The notes under the pieces are model-generated. The model was not told where the DNA came from and searched no databases. It was given only the letters and a program-made list of their open reading frames with translations. Positions 1-5,282 of a stretch of 6,568 bases of DNA are shown here, in pieces. Source of the DNA: Gemmatimonadota bacterium (GTDB lineage: Bacteria; Gemmatimonadota; Gemmatimonadetes; Longimicrobiales; Longimicrobiaceae); assembly GCA_019240375.1 (NCBI GenBank), contig JAFAYN010000341.1:1-6568 (forward strand), read 5' to 3'. The position numbers were made by a program, and so were the translations under genes. Each line of letters opens with the position of its first letter. Within the stretch, counting starts at the first letter, position 1.

Positions 1-414
1 CGCGACGACCTCGCCGAGAAAGATGGTGTGGTCCCCGCCGGGGAGCACTTCGCTCACCCGGCAGTCCAGCCAGGCGAGCGAGCTGTCGAGCACCGGCGCC
101 CCCGTCCGCTCCTCGCGGAAGGCGACGCCGCGGAACTTGTCCGCCACCTCCAGGGTGGCGAAGCGGCGGGAGATGTTCTCCCCGCCGTCCTCCTCCAGGA
201 TGTTTACCGCGAAGATCCCCGCCTCGCGGATGCAGTCGTGCGAGTCGGCCCGGTGCTCCACGCAGACCAGGATCAGCGTGGGGTCGATGGACACGGAGCA
301 GACCGCGCTGGCGGTGAGGCCGCACGGCTCCCCGCTCGGGAGCCGGGTGGTCACCACGGTCACTCCGGTGGCGAAGTGCCCCATGACCCGCCGGAACTCG
401 ATGGGATCGATCAT
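1..414 (-). CDS. Flavin reductase-domain (FMN-binding) protein, 3' end outside the window
   Basis: The 138 residues seen match the flavin reductase-like (DIM6/NTAB) FMN-binding family. Proteins of this type reduce free flavin with NAD(P)H, often to supply a partner monooxygenase, and are usually cytoplasmic. Visible hallmarks are the N-terminal FRRVMGHFATGVTVVTT (about residues 7-23), GLTASAVCSVSIDPTLILVCV (about 32-52, the flavin-phosphate region), an AGIFAVNIL segment near 65-73, LDSSLAWLDC, and the GGDHTIFLGEV motif ending near residue 135, with Gly127-Asp128-His129. The missing C-terminus is probably a few tens of residues, because the family is usually about 160-190 aa. The start is well fixed: an in-frame TAG (417-415) directly precedes the ATG at 414, so no earlier start is possible. 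No strong Shine-Dalgarno is seen. The gene diverges from the lipoprotein gene. No monooxygenase partner is visible, so its substrate or partner cannot be named. Confidence 0.9.
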   Translation of the reverse strand, partial: MIDPIEFRRVMGHFATGVTVVTTRLPSGEPCGLTASAVCSVSIDPTLILVCVEHRADSHDCIREAGIFAVNILEEDGGENISRRFATLEVADKFRGVAFREERTGAPVLDSSLAWLDCRVSEVLPGGDHTIFLGEVVA

Positions 415-480
415 CTATCTGGCAGAGCGTCCTGTAAGTCCGTAGCTTGCTGGCCGCGCCGAGAGCCACCGGCGGCGCAT

Positions 481-506
481 GGCCGGGTACTTGCTTGTAC
501 CCGGCC
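481..506. repeat. Perfect 10-bp inverted repeat in the divergent spacer
   Basis: GGCCGGGTAC at 481-490 and its exact reverse complement at 497-506 are separated by the six bases TTGCTT. The repeat lies 44 nt before the lipoprotein start and 66 nt before the flavin reductase start on the other strand. It could be an operator for a dimeric regulator serving both genes or a hairpin in the lipoprotein leader. No T-run follows on either strand, so it is not a typical intrinsic terminator. Confidence 0.6.
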
Positions 507-511
507 CGAGA

Positions 512-528
512 TCGGAAGCCGTTTCCGA
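512..528. repeat. Short inverted repeat next to the 481-506 palindrome
   Basis: TCGGAA (512-517) and TTCCGA (523-528) flank the 5-nt loop GCCGT. This second small palindrome lies 5 nt after the first and 22 nt before the lipoprotein start. It may fold with the first as a two-hairpin leader or be part of the same control region. It is short enough that chance occurrence in GC-rich DNA is possible. Confidence 0.35.
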
Positions 529-550
529 CGATCGAGCCACCAGGGCAGCC

Positions 551-1564
551 ATGCCGATTCCGACGAGATTCCCTGCCAGGACCGCCGCGGCGCTCCTGAT
601 TCTAACCGCTCTCCCGGGCTGCGACAACGTGCAGTGGGGCGGCACCGACGTACAGGTCGTTCCGCCCCCGCCGCCGGGCGGCGCGCCCCAGCTCACGCCC
701 GACGCGCAGACCTTCGCGGACCTGGGGCTCCCCTCGGGGACGGTGCTCTTCCACGTGGTCCGCACCCCGCAGGGAGCCACCGTGATCCCGGTGGCGGAGG
801 TGTCCGGCGACTCGCTCCGCACGCTGCGCCGCCCCGCGGGCGTGGCCCCGGAGGCGTACGAGACGCGCTTCCGGAACGCGGTGCTCGACCAGGGGTCGCA
901 GTTCGAGCTGTTCCGGCGCGGCGCCGCGGTGGGTACCATGACCATCAGCGGCAACGGCCCGGTCACCTCGTGCGGGATCCCCACCGGCGCGGGGACGCTG
1001 ACCACCGTGGGCGCCGCGGCCGACGTCCCGGAGTTCCTGGCCTTCCGGCGCGGGCTGGCCCCGCAGGCGCTGGGCGAGTACGCGCCGCCGCAGGTGACCG
1101 GGAGCATCCGCACCTTCGCCTCCATCGTCGCGGAAAAGCTGGTGCTGCAGAACGGGCTGCCCAGGCCGAGGAGCTGGCCGGGGGCGCAGCGCGACATGCA
1201 GGCGCTGATGGTGACCAAGAACCCCAACCCCGACATGGCGGCCACCTACCTGGTCGGCGACCAGCTGCAGCAGGGGCCCTCCGAGCCGGAGGGGTACAGC
1301 ATCTTCTACATCGCCGACTACAACACGCGGACGGGGTACGTGCCGTTCTACACCGAGGTGCGGGACTACCGGAAGACGGGGAAGGGCGCGCCCCGGGTGG
1401 TGGACTACCTGAACTGGAACGGGCGCGGCGGGACGGACATCCTGGTGCAGGTGTACGGGCAGCGGGAGAGCTGGTACGAGGTGGTTTCCAAGGATCAGCG
1501 TGGGAAGTGGGGTCGGGTGTGGGAGGGTGCCCGCTGCGTGGACAAGCGGCCGGCGGGGCAGTGA
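551..1564 (+). CDS. Predicted lipoprotein of unknown function
   Basis: This 337-aa protein has a lipoprotein signal peptide: basic N-terminus (Arg6, Arg10), hydrophobic TAAALLILTAL, and lipobox LPGC with Cys24 as the likely lipidated residue. Pro at -2 is slightly unusual. A short proline-rich tether follows (five prolines at 38-42), then a domain I do not recognise. The mature part has only two more cysteines, Cys141 (TSCGIPTGAG) and Cys329 near the C-terminus, which could form a disulfide in the periplasm. The C-terminal third is rich in Tyr and Trp (EGYSIFYIADYNTRTGYVPF, DYLNWNGRGGTDILVQVYG), suggesting a beta-rich fold. An earlier in-frame ATG at 479 would add 24 residues that spoil the signal peptide. 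The chosen ATG at 551 has AGGG five bases upstream. The gene stands alone, divergent from the flavin reductase gene and convergent with the psuG operon. The reading frame is confident; the function is unknown. Confidence 0.85.
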   Translation: MPIPTRFPARTAAALLILTALPGCDNVQWGGTDVQVVPPPPPGGAPQLTPDAQTFADLGLPSGTVLFHVVRTPQGATVIPVAEVSGDSLRTLRRPAGVAPEAYETRFRNAVLDQGSQFELFRRGAAVGTMTISGNGPVTSCGIPTGAGTLTTVGAAADVPEFLAFRRGLAPQALGEYAPPQVTGSIRTFASIVAEKLVLQNGLPRPRSWPGAQRDMQALMVTKNPNPDMAATYLVGDQLQQGPSEPEGYSIFYIADYNTRTGYVPFYTEVRDYRKTGKGAPRVVDYLNWNGRGGTDILVQVYGQRESWYEVVSKDQRGKWGRVWEGARCVDKRPAGQ

Positions 1565-1590
1565 GTCGTTGATGATCTGATTTGTTTCGT

Positions 1591-1716
1591 GCGGCCGCTC
1601 CAGAGCCCGGCGGTACTGCTGCCGGTCTCTTCCGCGGGGCCGGTGAGCCTCACGAAACAGCCGTGAGTCTCCCCGTCCCGGAGTGAGCCCCGGAAACAGC
1701 CCCGGGTCTCCCTCCG
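1591..1716 (-). repeat. Three-hairpin repeat array, copy A
   Basis: Read on the minus strand, three hairpins occur in tandem at 1710-1685, 1671-1645 and 1629-1603. Each has the frame GAG-A-stem-loop-stem-G-CTC. The stems are CCCGG/CCGGG, CTCACG/CGTGAG and CCGGC/GCCGG; the loops are GGCTGTTT, GCTGTTT and AGCAGTACC. Spacers are 13 and 15 nt, the same as in copy B. The block 1593-1640 is identical over 48 nt to the reverse complement of 3742-3789. The copy lies downstream of the cyclo-ligase terminator in the same orientation as that operon, and opposite to the lipoprotein gene. No protein or known RNA family can be assigned. REP/BIME-like element or structured RNA are the main options. Confidence 0.85.
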
Positions 1717-1755
1717 CAACATCATCTGGGAACAGCAGGGAACCATAAACAGAGA

Positions 1756-1785
1756 AGGGTCGGCGTCCTTGCGGATGCCGACCCT
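1756..1785. repeat. 13-bp hairpin between convergent genes
   Basis: AGGGTCGGCGTCC (1756-1768) pairs with GGATGCCGACCCT (1773-1785) around the four-base loop TTGC, with a single G-T wobble. Read on the minus strand the hairpin is followed by TCTCTGTTTATGG, which is moderately T-rich, so it might act as a backup terminator for leftward transcription. On the plus strand the following sequence is GC-rich. The stem is too long and exact to be chance. Confidence 0.6.
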
Positions 1786-1804
1786 CCGTCGCGTCGTCGG
1801 CACC

Positions 1805-1827
1805 GCCGGGTTTATAAAAAGCCCGGC
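1805..1827. repeat. GC-stem hairpin with an AT-rich loop
   Basis: GCCGGG (1805-1810) pairs with CCCGGC (1822-1827) around TTTATAAAAAG, in which TTT and AAA can also pair. The AT-rich loop stands out in this GC-rich DNA. It could be a weak bidirectional transcription end, but there is no downstream T-run, so the role is unproven. Confidence 0.45.
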
Positions 1828-1888
1828 TGGGTACGGCAGGCGTCCTCCGGACGCACTCCACGTCGGGAGATCGTCCAGGGAAATGGAC

Positions 1889-1923
1889 AAAAAAAGCCTT
1901 CCCCCAGAACTGGGGATCAAGGG
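1889..1923 (-). terminator. Intrinsic terminator for the psuG-cyclo-ligase operon
   Basis: On the minus strand a hairpin with core CCCCA-GTTC-TGGGG (1915-1911 and 1906-1902) and outer pairing CCTT/AAGG is followed directly by seven T residues (1895-1889). This is a classic intrinsic terminator layout. It lies 57 nt downstream of the cyclo-ligase stop (1980) on the coding strand of that operon. The hairpin itself looks like part of the GC-rich dispersed repeat that continues to about 2057. Confidence 0.7.
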
Positions 1924-1979
1924 GGCTGCTGTCCGAGCGTAGCGAGGCGGATGGGGGCCTAGCCGGGCACCGCAGGCCC

Positions 1980-2057
1980 TCACCCCGGCGCTTCGCGCCA
2001 CCCCTCTCCCAATTCTGGGAGAGGGGAACTGCTTGCGGGGGAGGGGTCTGGGGAGGG
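1980..2057 (-). repeat. GC-rich dispersed-type repeat forming the cyclo-ligase C-terminus
   Basis: This segment contains a perfect 10-bp hairpin (2001-2010 with 2017-2026, loop AATTCT) and a small palindrome GGCG-CTTCG-CGCC near 1988-2000. It encodes the low-complexity tail PSPDPSPASSSPLPELGEG and following residues of the cyclo-ligase. Short palindromic elements with C-rich and G-rich arms that encode SPLPELGEG-like peptides are common as dispersed repeats in high-GC genomes (recollection, not a search). Only this copy and the similar CCCCCAGAACTGGGG piece at 1901-1915 are visible here. Confidence 0.6.
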
Positions 2058-2639
2058 GGCCAACTCTCCCAACCGCCACACCTCCCGCTCCGTGACCACC
2101 GCGTCCAGCGGCGCGTCCCAGGGATCCACCGGCAGCTCCGGCACCTCCTGCGCGGAAAAGAACAGGCCGCAGCGGAAGCCCCGCCACCGTGGGTCGGCGA
2201 ACAGGCGGTCGTAGTATCCCGCCCCCCGCCCGATCCTCCCTCCCCGCCGGTCCCACCCCAGCCCCGGCACCAGCACCGCGTCGATCTCCTCCACCGTCAC
2301 CAGGGGACAGGCGAGCGCGTCCGGCTCCCGGATCCCGTAGCTCCCCGCCCGCAATTCCTCCAGCGTTTCCAGCGCGTGCAGCGTCATCGCGCGGGTGTCG
2401 GTCACGCAGCGGGGGTAAGCGACGGTGATCCCGCGCCGCCATGCCTCGTGCGCGACCGCGTCCGTGGGCACCTCCTCCGGGAGCGAGGCGTACAGCAGCA
2501 GCACCCGCGCCCCCGCGACCTCGGGCACCTCCCACACGCGACGCGCCACCGCCTTCGCGCCGGCCTCCCTCTCCTCGGTGGTCAGCGCCCGCAGGCGGGC
2601 GCGGAGGTCGCGGCGGATTCCGTCCTTGCCGGGGATCAT
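1980..2639 (-). CDS. ygfA: 5-formyltetrahydrofolate cyclo-ligase (5,10-methenyl-THF synthetase)
   Basis: The enzyme uses ATP to convert 5-formyl-THF to 5,10-methenyl-THF in the cytoplasm, returning an inert, inhibitory folate to the one-carbon pool. The 219-aa product shows the N-terminal basic region (Lys5, Arg9, Arg10), LLLYASLPEEVPTD near 47-60, YGIREP at 101-106, the signature VLVPGLGWDRRGGRIGRGAG followed by YYDRLF (123-147), and the terminal PLDAVVTE motif (177-184). The real domain ends near residue 194. Residues 195-219 are a proline/glycine-rich tail encoded by repeat sequence, so the stop codon lies inside the repeat. The ATG at 2639 follows the psuG stop after one base (TGA-G-ATG), which implies co-transcription and probably translational coupling; no separate strong ribosome site is seen. 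Assignment rests on the signature motif. The symbol follows E. coli (ygfA, also fau). Confidence 0.93.
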   Translation of the reverse strand: MIPGKDGIRRDLRARLRALTTEEREAGAKAVARRVWEVPEVAGARVLLLYASLPEEVPTDAVAHEAWRRGITVAYPRCVTDTRAMTLHALETLEELRAGSYGIREPDALACPLVTVEEIDAVLVPGLGWDRRGGRIGRGAGYYDRLFADPRWRGFRCGLFFSAQEVPELPVDPWDAPLDAVVTEREVWRLGELAPSPDPSPASSSPLPELGEGWREAPG

Positions 2640-2640
2640 C

Positions 2641-3534
2641 TCACGGGGCGAGCGCCGCCGCGACGGAGGCGGCCACCCGCGCGTTGTTGCGCAGCAGCGC
2701 GACGTTGGTCTCCAGCGAGCGCCCCCCGGTCTCCTCGGCCACGGCGCGCAGCAGGAAGGGCGTCACCTCCTTCCCGCGCACCCCTTCCCCTTCGGCGCGG
2801 CGGAGCGCCCTCCCGATCGCGGCGTCGATCTCCGCCGCGTCCAGCGCCTGCTCCGGTGGCGGGGGAACGCACAGGAGGAGCGTGCCGGGGATCGCCAGCT
2901 CGCGCTGCGCCCGCCAGAGCGCCGCCACCTCCTCGGGGCCGTCGGCGCGCACGTCCACCGGGAGCCCGCTGCGGGGGGAGTAGAAGGCCGGGAACTCGTC
3001 TGTCCCCCACCCCACCACCAGCACCCCGGCGGTCTCCAACCCCTCGCGGGTGGCGGGGAGGTCGAGGATCGACTTGGCCCCCGCGCACACCACGATCATC
3101 GGCGTGCGCCCCAGCTCGGTGAGGTCCGCCGAAACGTCGTGCGCCTCTCCCCGGTGTACTCCACCGATCCCGCCAGTGGCGAAGACGGGGACGCCCGCCC
3201 GGCGCGCCAGCCACATGGTGGCCGCCACGGTGGTCGCGCCGTCCGAGCCGCGCGCCACCGCCACCGGCAGGTCGCGCGTGGAAAGCTTCAGCACCCCGTC
3301 GGCGGTGGCCATGCGCTCCACCTCCGCGTCCGAGAGCCCCACCTTGGCCTCCCCGGCGATGATCCCGACGGTAGCCGGCGTGGCCCCCCCGCCGCGGACC
3401 TCGTCCTCCAGCGCCCGCCCCACCTCCAGGTTGCGGGGGCGAGGCAGTCCGTGCGCCAGCACGGTGGACTCCAGCGCGACGACGGGACGGCCGCCGTCGA
3501 GGGCCGACTGGACTTCGGGCGAGGTGCGGATCAT
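2641..3534 (-). CDS. psuG: Pseudouridine-5'-phosphate glycosidase
   Basis: PsuG breaks the C-C glycosidic bond of pseudouridine 5'-phosphate to give uracil and ribose 5-phosphate in the cytoplasm. The 297-aa product has the normal family length and is collinear with the family: VALESTVLAHGLPRP (19-33), GIIAGEAKVGLS (57-68), VFATGGIGGVHRG (117-129), the Asp137 metal-ligand region DVSADLTELGRTP, CAGAKSILDLPATRE (150-164), VGWGTDEFPAFY, GKEVTPFLL and SLETNVALLRNNARVA near the C-terminus. By spacing, Glu22, Asp137, Lys154 and Asn277 match catalytic or ligand residues known in E. coli PsuG (Glu31, Asp149, Lys166 Schiff-base lysine, Asn289), so the active site looks intact. The start ATG at 3534 places SPEVQ at residues 5-9, as in the family; no clear Shine-Dalgarno precedes it. 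The usual partner psuK (pseudouridine kinase) is not in the window. The gene leads a two-gene operon with the cyclo-ligase. Confidence 0.95.
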   Translation of the reverse strand: MIRTSPEVQSALDGGRPVVALESTVLAHGLPRPRNLEVGRALEDEVRGGGATPATVGIIAGEAKVGLSDAEVERMATADGVLKLSTRDLPVAVARGSDGATTVAATMWLARRAGVPVFATGGIGGVHRGEAHDVSADLTELGRTPMIVVCAGAKSILDLPATREGLETAGVLVVGWGTDEFPAFYSPRSGLPVDVRADGPEEVAALWRAQRELAIPGTLLLCVPPPPEQALDAAEIDAAIGRALRRAEGEGVRGKEVTPFLLRAVAEETGGRSLETNVALLRNNARVAASVAAALAP

Positions 3535-3581
3535 GGCTCAGGGAGCAAGGGTGCGTGGTTCAAGCGACAGGGATAACTTAC

Positions 3582-3613
3582 CCGCCAGGGGAGACCGAAA
3601 AAACCCCTGGCGG
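3582..3613. repeat. Perfect 10-bp hairpin in the psuG/decarboxylase divergent spacer
   Basis: CCGCCAGGGG (3582-3591) and CCCCTGGCGG (3604-3613) flank the 12-nt loop AGACCGAAAAAA. On the psuG strand the loop carries six T residues. The hairpin lies 47 nt before the psuG start and about 50 nt before the array copy B. It may be a leader hairpin of psuG, an operator, or an insulator between divergent genes. No T-run follows the stem on either strand. Confidence 0.6.
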
Positions 3614-3655
3614 AGGGAAGCGCCGTTCGCGGTCCGCCGTTCCCCGCCGTACCCA

Positions 3656-3661
3656 TAAAAT
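3656..3661 (+). promoter_or_regulatory. Possible -10 element upstream of array copy B
   Basis: TAAAAT matches the sigma-70 -10 consensus TATAAT at five of six positions in an otherwise GC-rich region. Initiation 6-8 bases downstream would begin almost exactly at the left edge of the hairpin array (3667), making the array the 5' leader of the decarboxylase mRNA. No good -35 hexamer is seen at normal spacing, so this is tentative. Confidence 0.25.
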
Positions 3662-3666
3662 CCTGT

Positions 3667-3797
3667 CGGAGGGAGACCACAGCAGTACCGTGGGCTCACT
3701 CCGGGCTGGGGAGACTCGCAGCCGTATCGCGAGGCTCGCCAGCCCCGCGGAAGAGACCGGCAGCAGTACCGCCGGGCTCTGGAGCGGCCCCGACACG
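3667..3797 (+). repeat. Three-hairpin repeat array, copy B
   Basis: Three tandem hairpins at 3673-3697, 3711-3737 and 3753-3779 share the frame GAG-A-stem-loop-stem-G-CTC. The stems are CCAC/GTGG, CTCGC/GCGAG and CCGGC/GCCGG; the loops are AGCAGTACC, AGCCGTATC and AGCAGTACC. Spacers are 13 and 15 nt, as in copy A. Stems of hairpins one and two differ from copy A but remain paired; hairpin three and its flanks are identical. The array ends 18 nt before the decarboxylase ATG, so it probably lies in the leader of that gene. It is also translatable in the decarboxylase frame, but nothing supports that. Confidence 0.85.
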
Positions 3798-3815
3798 AGA
3801 ACCGAACCCGCCCCC

Positions 3816-5276
3816 ATGACACCCGAAAACACGCAACAGATAAACGGAAACACCGGCGACATGGACCCGGAAGAGTTCCGCCGCCACGCCCACTCCGTGG
3901 TGGACTGGATCGCCGACTACTTCCAGAACGTCGACCAATACCCGGTGCTCGCCCAGGTCCAGCCCGGAGACATCGCCGCCCGGCTCCCGGAACAAGCCCC
4001 GGAAGAGCCCGAAGCCATGGAGCGCATCCTCGAAGACTTCGACGAAAAGCTCCTCCCCGGGATGACCCATTGGAACCACCCGGCCTTCTTCGCCTACTTC
4101 GCCATCACCGGCTCCGCCCCCGGCGTGCTGGGCGAGATGCTGGCCGCCGCGCTCAACGTCAACGCGATGGTGTGGCGAAGCGGCCCCACCCCCACCGAGC
4201 TGGAAGAGCGCTCGCTGGACTGGCTCCGCCAGATGATCGGCCTCCCCGCCGCCTTCAGAGGCCACATCCAGGACACCGCCTCCATCTCGTCGCTGGTAGC
4301 CATCGCCACGGCGCGGGAAGAGGCCGGGCTGCGCATCCGGGAAGAAGGGATGAGCGGCCGCGACCTCCCCCGGCTGCGCCTGTACTGCTCCGAAGAGGCC
4401 CACTCCTCCATCGAAAAGGCCGGGCTCACCCTGGGGATCGGCCGCACCGGCACCCGCCGCATCCCTACCGACAGCCAGTTCCGCATGGACGTTGCGGCCC
4501 TCGAAGCCGCCATAGAAGAAGACGTAGCGGCGGGATGGAAGCCCTTCTGCGTGGTCGCCACGGTGGGAACCACCTCCACCACCAGCATCGACCCCGTCCC
4601 GCGGATCGCGGACGTCTGCGAAAAACACGGGCTCTGGCTGCACGTGGACGCCGCCTACGGGGGCTCGGCGGCGGTCGCGCCGGAGATGCGCTGGATCCTG
4701 GAAGGGTGCGAGCGCGCCGACTCGCTGGTCACCAACCCGCACAAGTGGCTCTTCGTCCCGGTGGACTGCTCCGCCCTCTTCCTGAGAAGGCCGGAGCGGG
4801 TGAAGCGGGCCTTCTCGCTGGTCCCGGAGTACCTGATCACCCCCGAAGGAGCCAGCGCCACCAACCTGATGGACTACGGCCCCGCGCTCGGCCGCCGCTT
4901 CCGCTCGCTGAAGCTCTGGATGGTGCTCCGCTACTTCGGGCGCGAGGGGATCGCCGCGCGCATCCGCGAGCACCTCCGCCTGGCGCGGGAGTTCGCGGGG
5001 TGGGTCGAGGCGGCGCCCGGGTGGGAGCTGGTCGCCCCCGTCCCCTTCAGCACCGTAGTCTTCCGCCGCCACCCCGACGGCGCCACCGGCGAGGAAGCGG
5101 ACGCCCTCAACGAGCGGATCCTGGAGCGGGTCAACGCCACCGGCCGGGCGTTCCTGTCGCACACCCGGCTGCGGGGCCGGCTGTCGCTGCGGCTCGCCGT
5201 CGGGAACCTGCGCACCACGGAAGAGCACGTCCGCCGCGCGTGGGAGCTGCTGCAGAACGAGGCCGGAAACGTGTGA
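3816..5276 (+). CDS. PLP-dependent group II (aromatic-type) amino-acid decarboxylase
   Basis: This 486-aa cytoplasmic enzyme belongs to the aromatic-L-amino-acid/tyrosine/tryptophan/glutamate decarboxylase family, which converts an L-amino acid to its amine and CO2. Diagnostic segments are THWNHPAFFAYF, EMLAAALNVNAMVWRSGPTP, GHIQDTASISSLVAIATARE, the PLP-stacking His196 in CSEEAHSSIEKAG, Asp278 in LHVDAAYGGSA (pairs with the pyridine nitrogen), and NPHKW with the PLP Schiff-base Lys310. Tyr339 (VPEYLIT), 29 residues after the lysine, lines up with human AADC Tyr332; Phe there marks the aldehyde-synthase variants, so decarboxylation is the better call. LGRRFRSLKLW is also conserved. Two starts compete: ATG 3816 and ATG 3861 (MDPEEFRRHAHSVVDWIADY, 471 aa). 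The latter matches where family members usually begin; neither has a strong Shine-Dalgarno. The exact substrate cannot be read from motifs; aromatic amino acids are likeliest. The gene appears monocistronic, with its own terminator. Confidence 0.93.
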   Translation: MTPENTQQINGNTGDMDPEEFRRHAHSVVDWIADYFQNVDQYPVLAQVQPGDIAARLPEQAPEEPEAMERILEDFDEKLLPGMTHWNHPAFFAYFAITGSAPGVLGEMLAAALNVNAMVWRSGPTPTELEERSLDWLRQMIGLPAAFRGHIQDTASISSLVAIATAREEAGLRIREEGMSGRDLPRLRLYCSEEAHSSIEKAGLTLGIGRTGTRRIPTDSQFRMDVAALEAAIEEDVAAGWKPFCVVATVGTTSTTSIDPVPRIADVCEKHGLWLHVDAAYGGSAAVAPEMRWILEGCERADSLVTNPHKWLFVPVDCSALFLRRPERVKRAFSLVPEYLITPEGASATNLMDYGPALGRRFRSLKLWMVLRYFGREGIAARIREHLRLAREFAGWVEAAPGWELVAPVPFSTVVFRRHPDGATGEEADALNERILERVNATGRAFLSHTRLRGRLSLRLAVGNLRTTEEHVRRAWELLQNEAGNV

Positions 5277-5282
5277 CGCCCG

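Larger units (their letters stand above)
1565..1979. other. 415-nt gene-free stretch between convergent genes
   Basis: No convincing gene lies here. From left to right it holds a short AT-richer piece after the lipoprotein stop, the three-hairpin array copy A (1591-1716), a 13-bp hairpin (1756-1785), a GC-stem hairpin with an AT-rich loop (1805-1827), an unremarkable piece, a minus-strand terminator (1889-1923), and GC-rich sequence that looks like the start of the dispersed repeat running into the cyclo-ligase gene. I see no clean plus-strand intrinsic terminator for the lipoprotein gene. The hairpins of copy A are the first strong structures after its stop. Confidence 0.7.

Noticed and set aside
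28..1572. Long plus-strand open frame of 514 codons, and minus-strand frames of several hundred codons over 602-1861, 3696-5228 and 4931-6364
   Set aside because: They are shadows of the real genes in GC-rich DNA. Their translations are Arg/Gly/Ala/Pro-rich with no family motifs, and they overlap genes whose products have clear conserved signatures or a signal peptide.
1591..1716. CRISPR-like array
   Set aside because: The units are hairpins with variable stems and conserved spacers, which is the opposite of a CRISPR array with constant repeats and unique spacers. There are only three units and no cas genes.
1775..1942. Small plus-strand open frame of about 55 codons starting at the ATG at 1775
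   Set aside because: It begins inside a hairpin, runs through another hairpin, the minus-strand terminator and repeat sequence, and has no ribosome site or recognisable product.
1591..3797. Insertion sequence or composite transposon bounded by the two inverted arrays
   Set aside because: There is no transposase, no target-site duplication, and the genes inside are intact housekeeping-type enzymes with codon use like their neighbours. Kept only as a low-interest finding.
3555..3815. Extension of the decarboxylase frame upstream through the hairpin array (87 extra codons)
   Set aside because: The extra residues come from repeat DNA, have no family counterpart, and stem variation in the array is compensatory at the base level. 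The related minus-strand translation of copy A reads similarly only because the DNA is similar.
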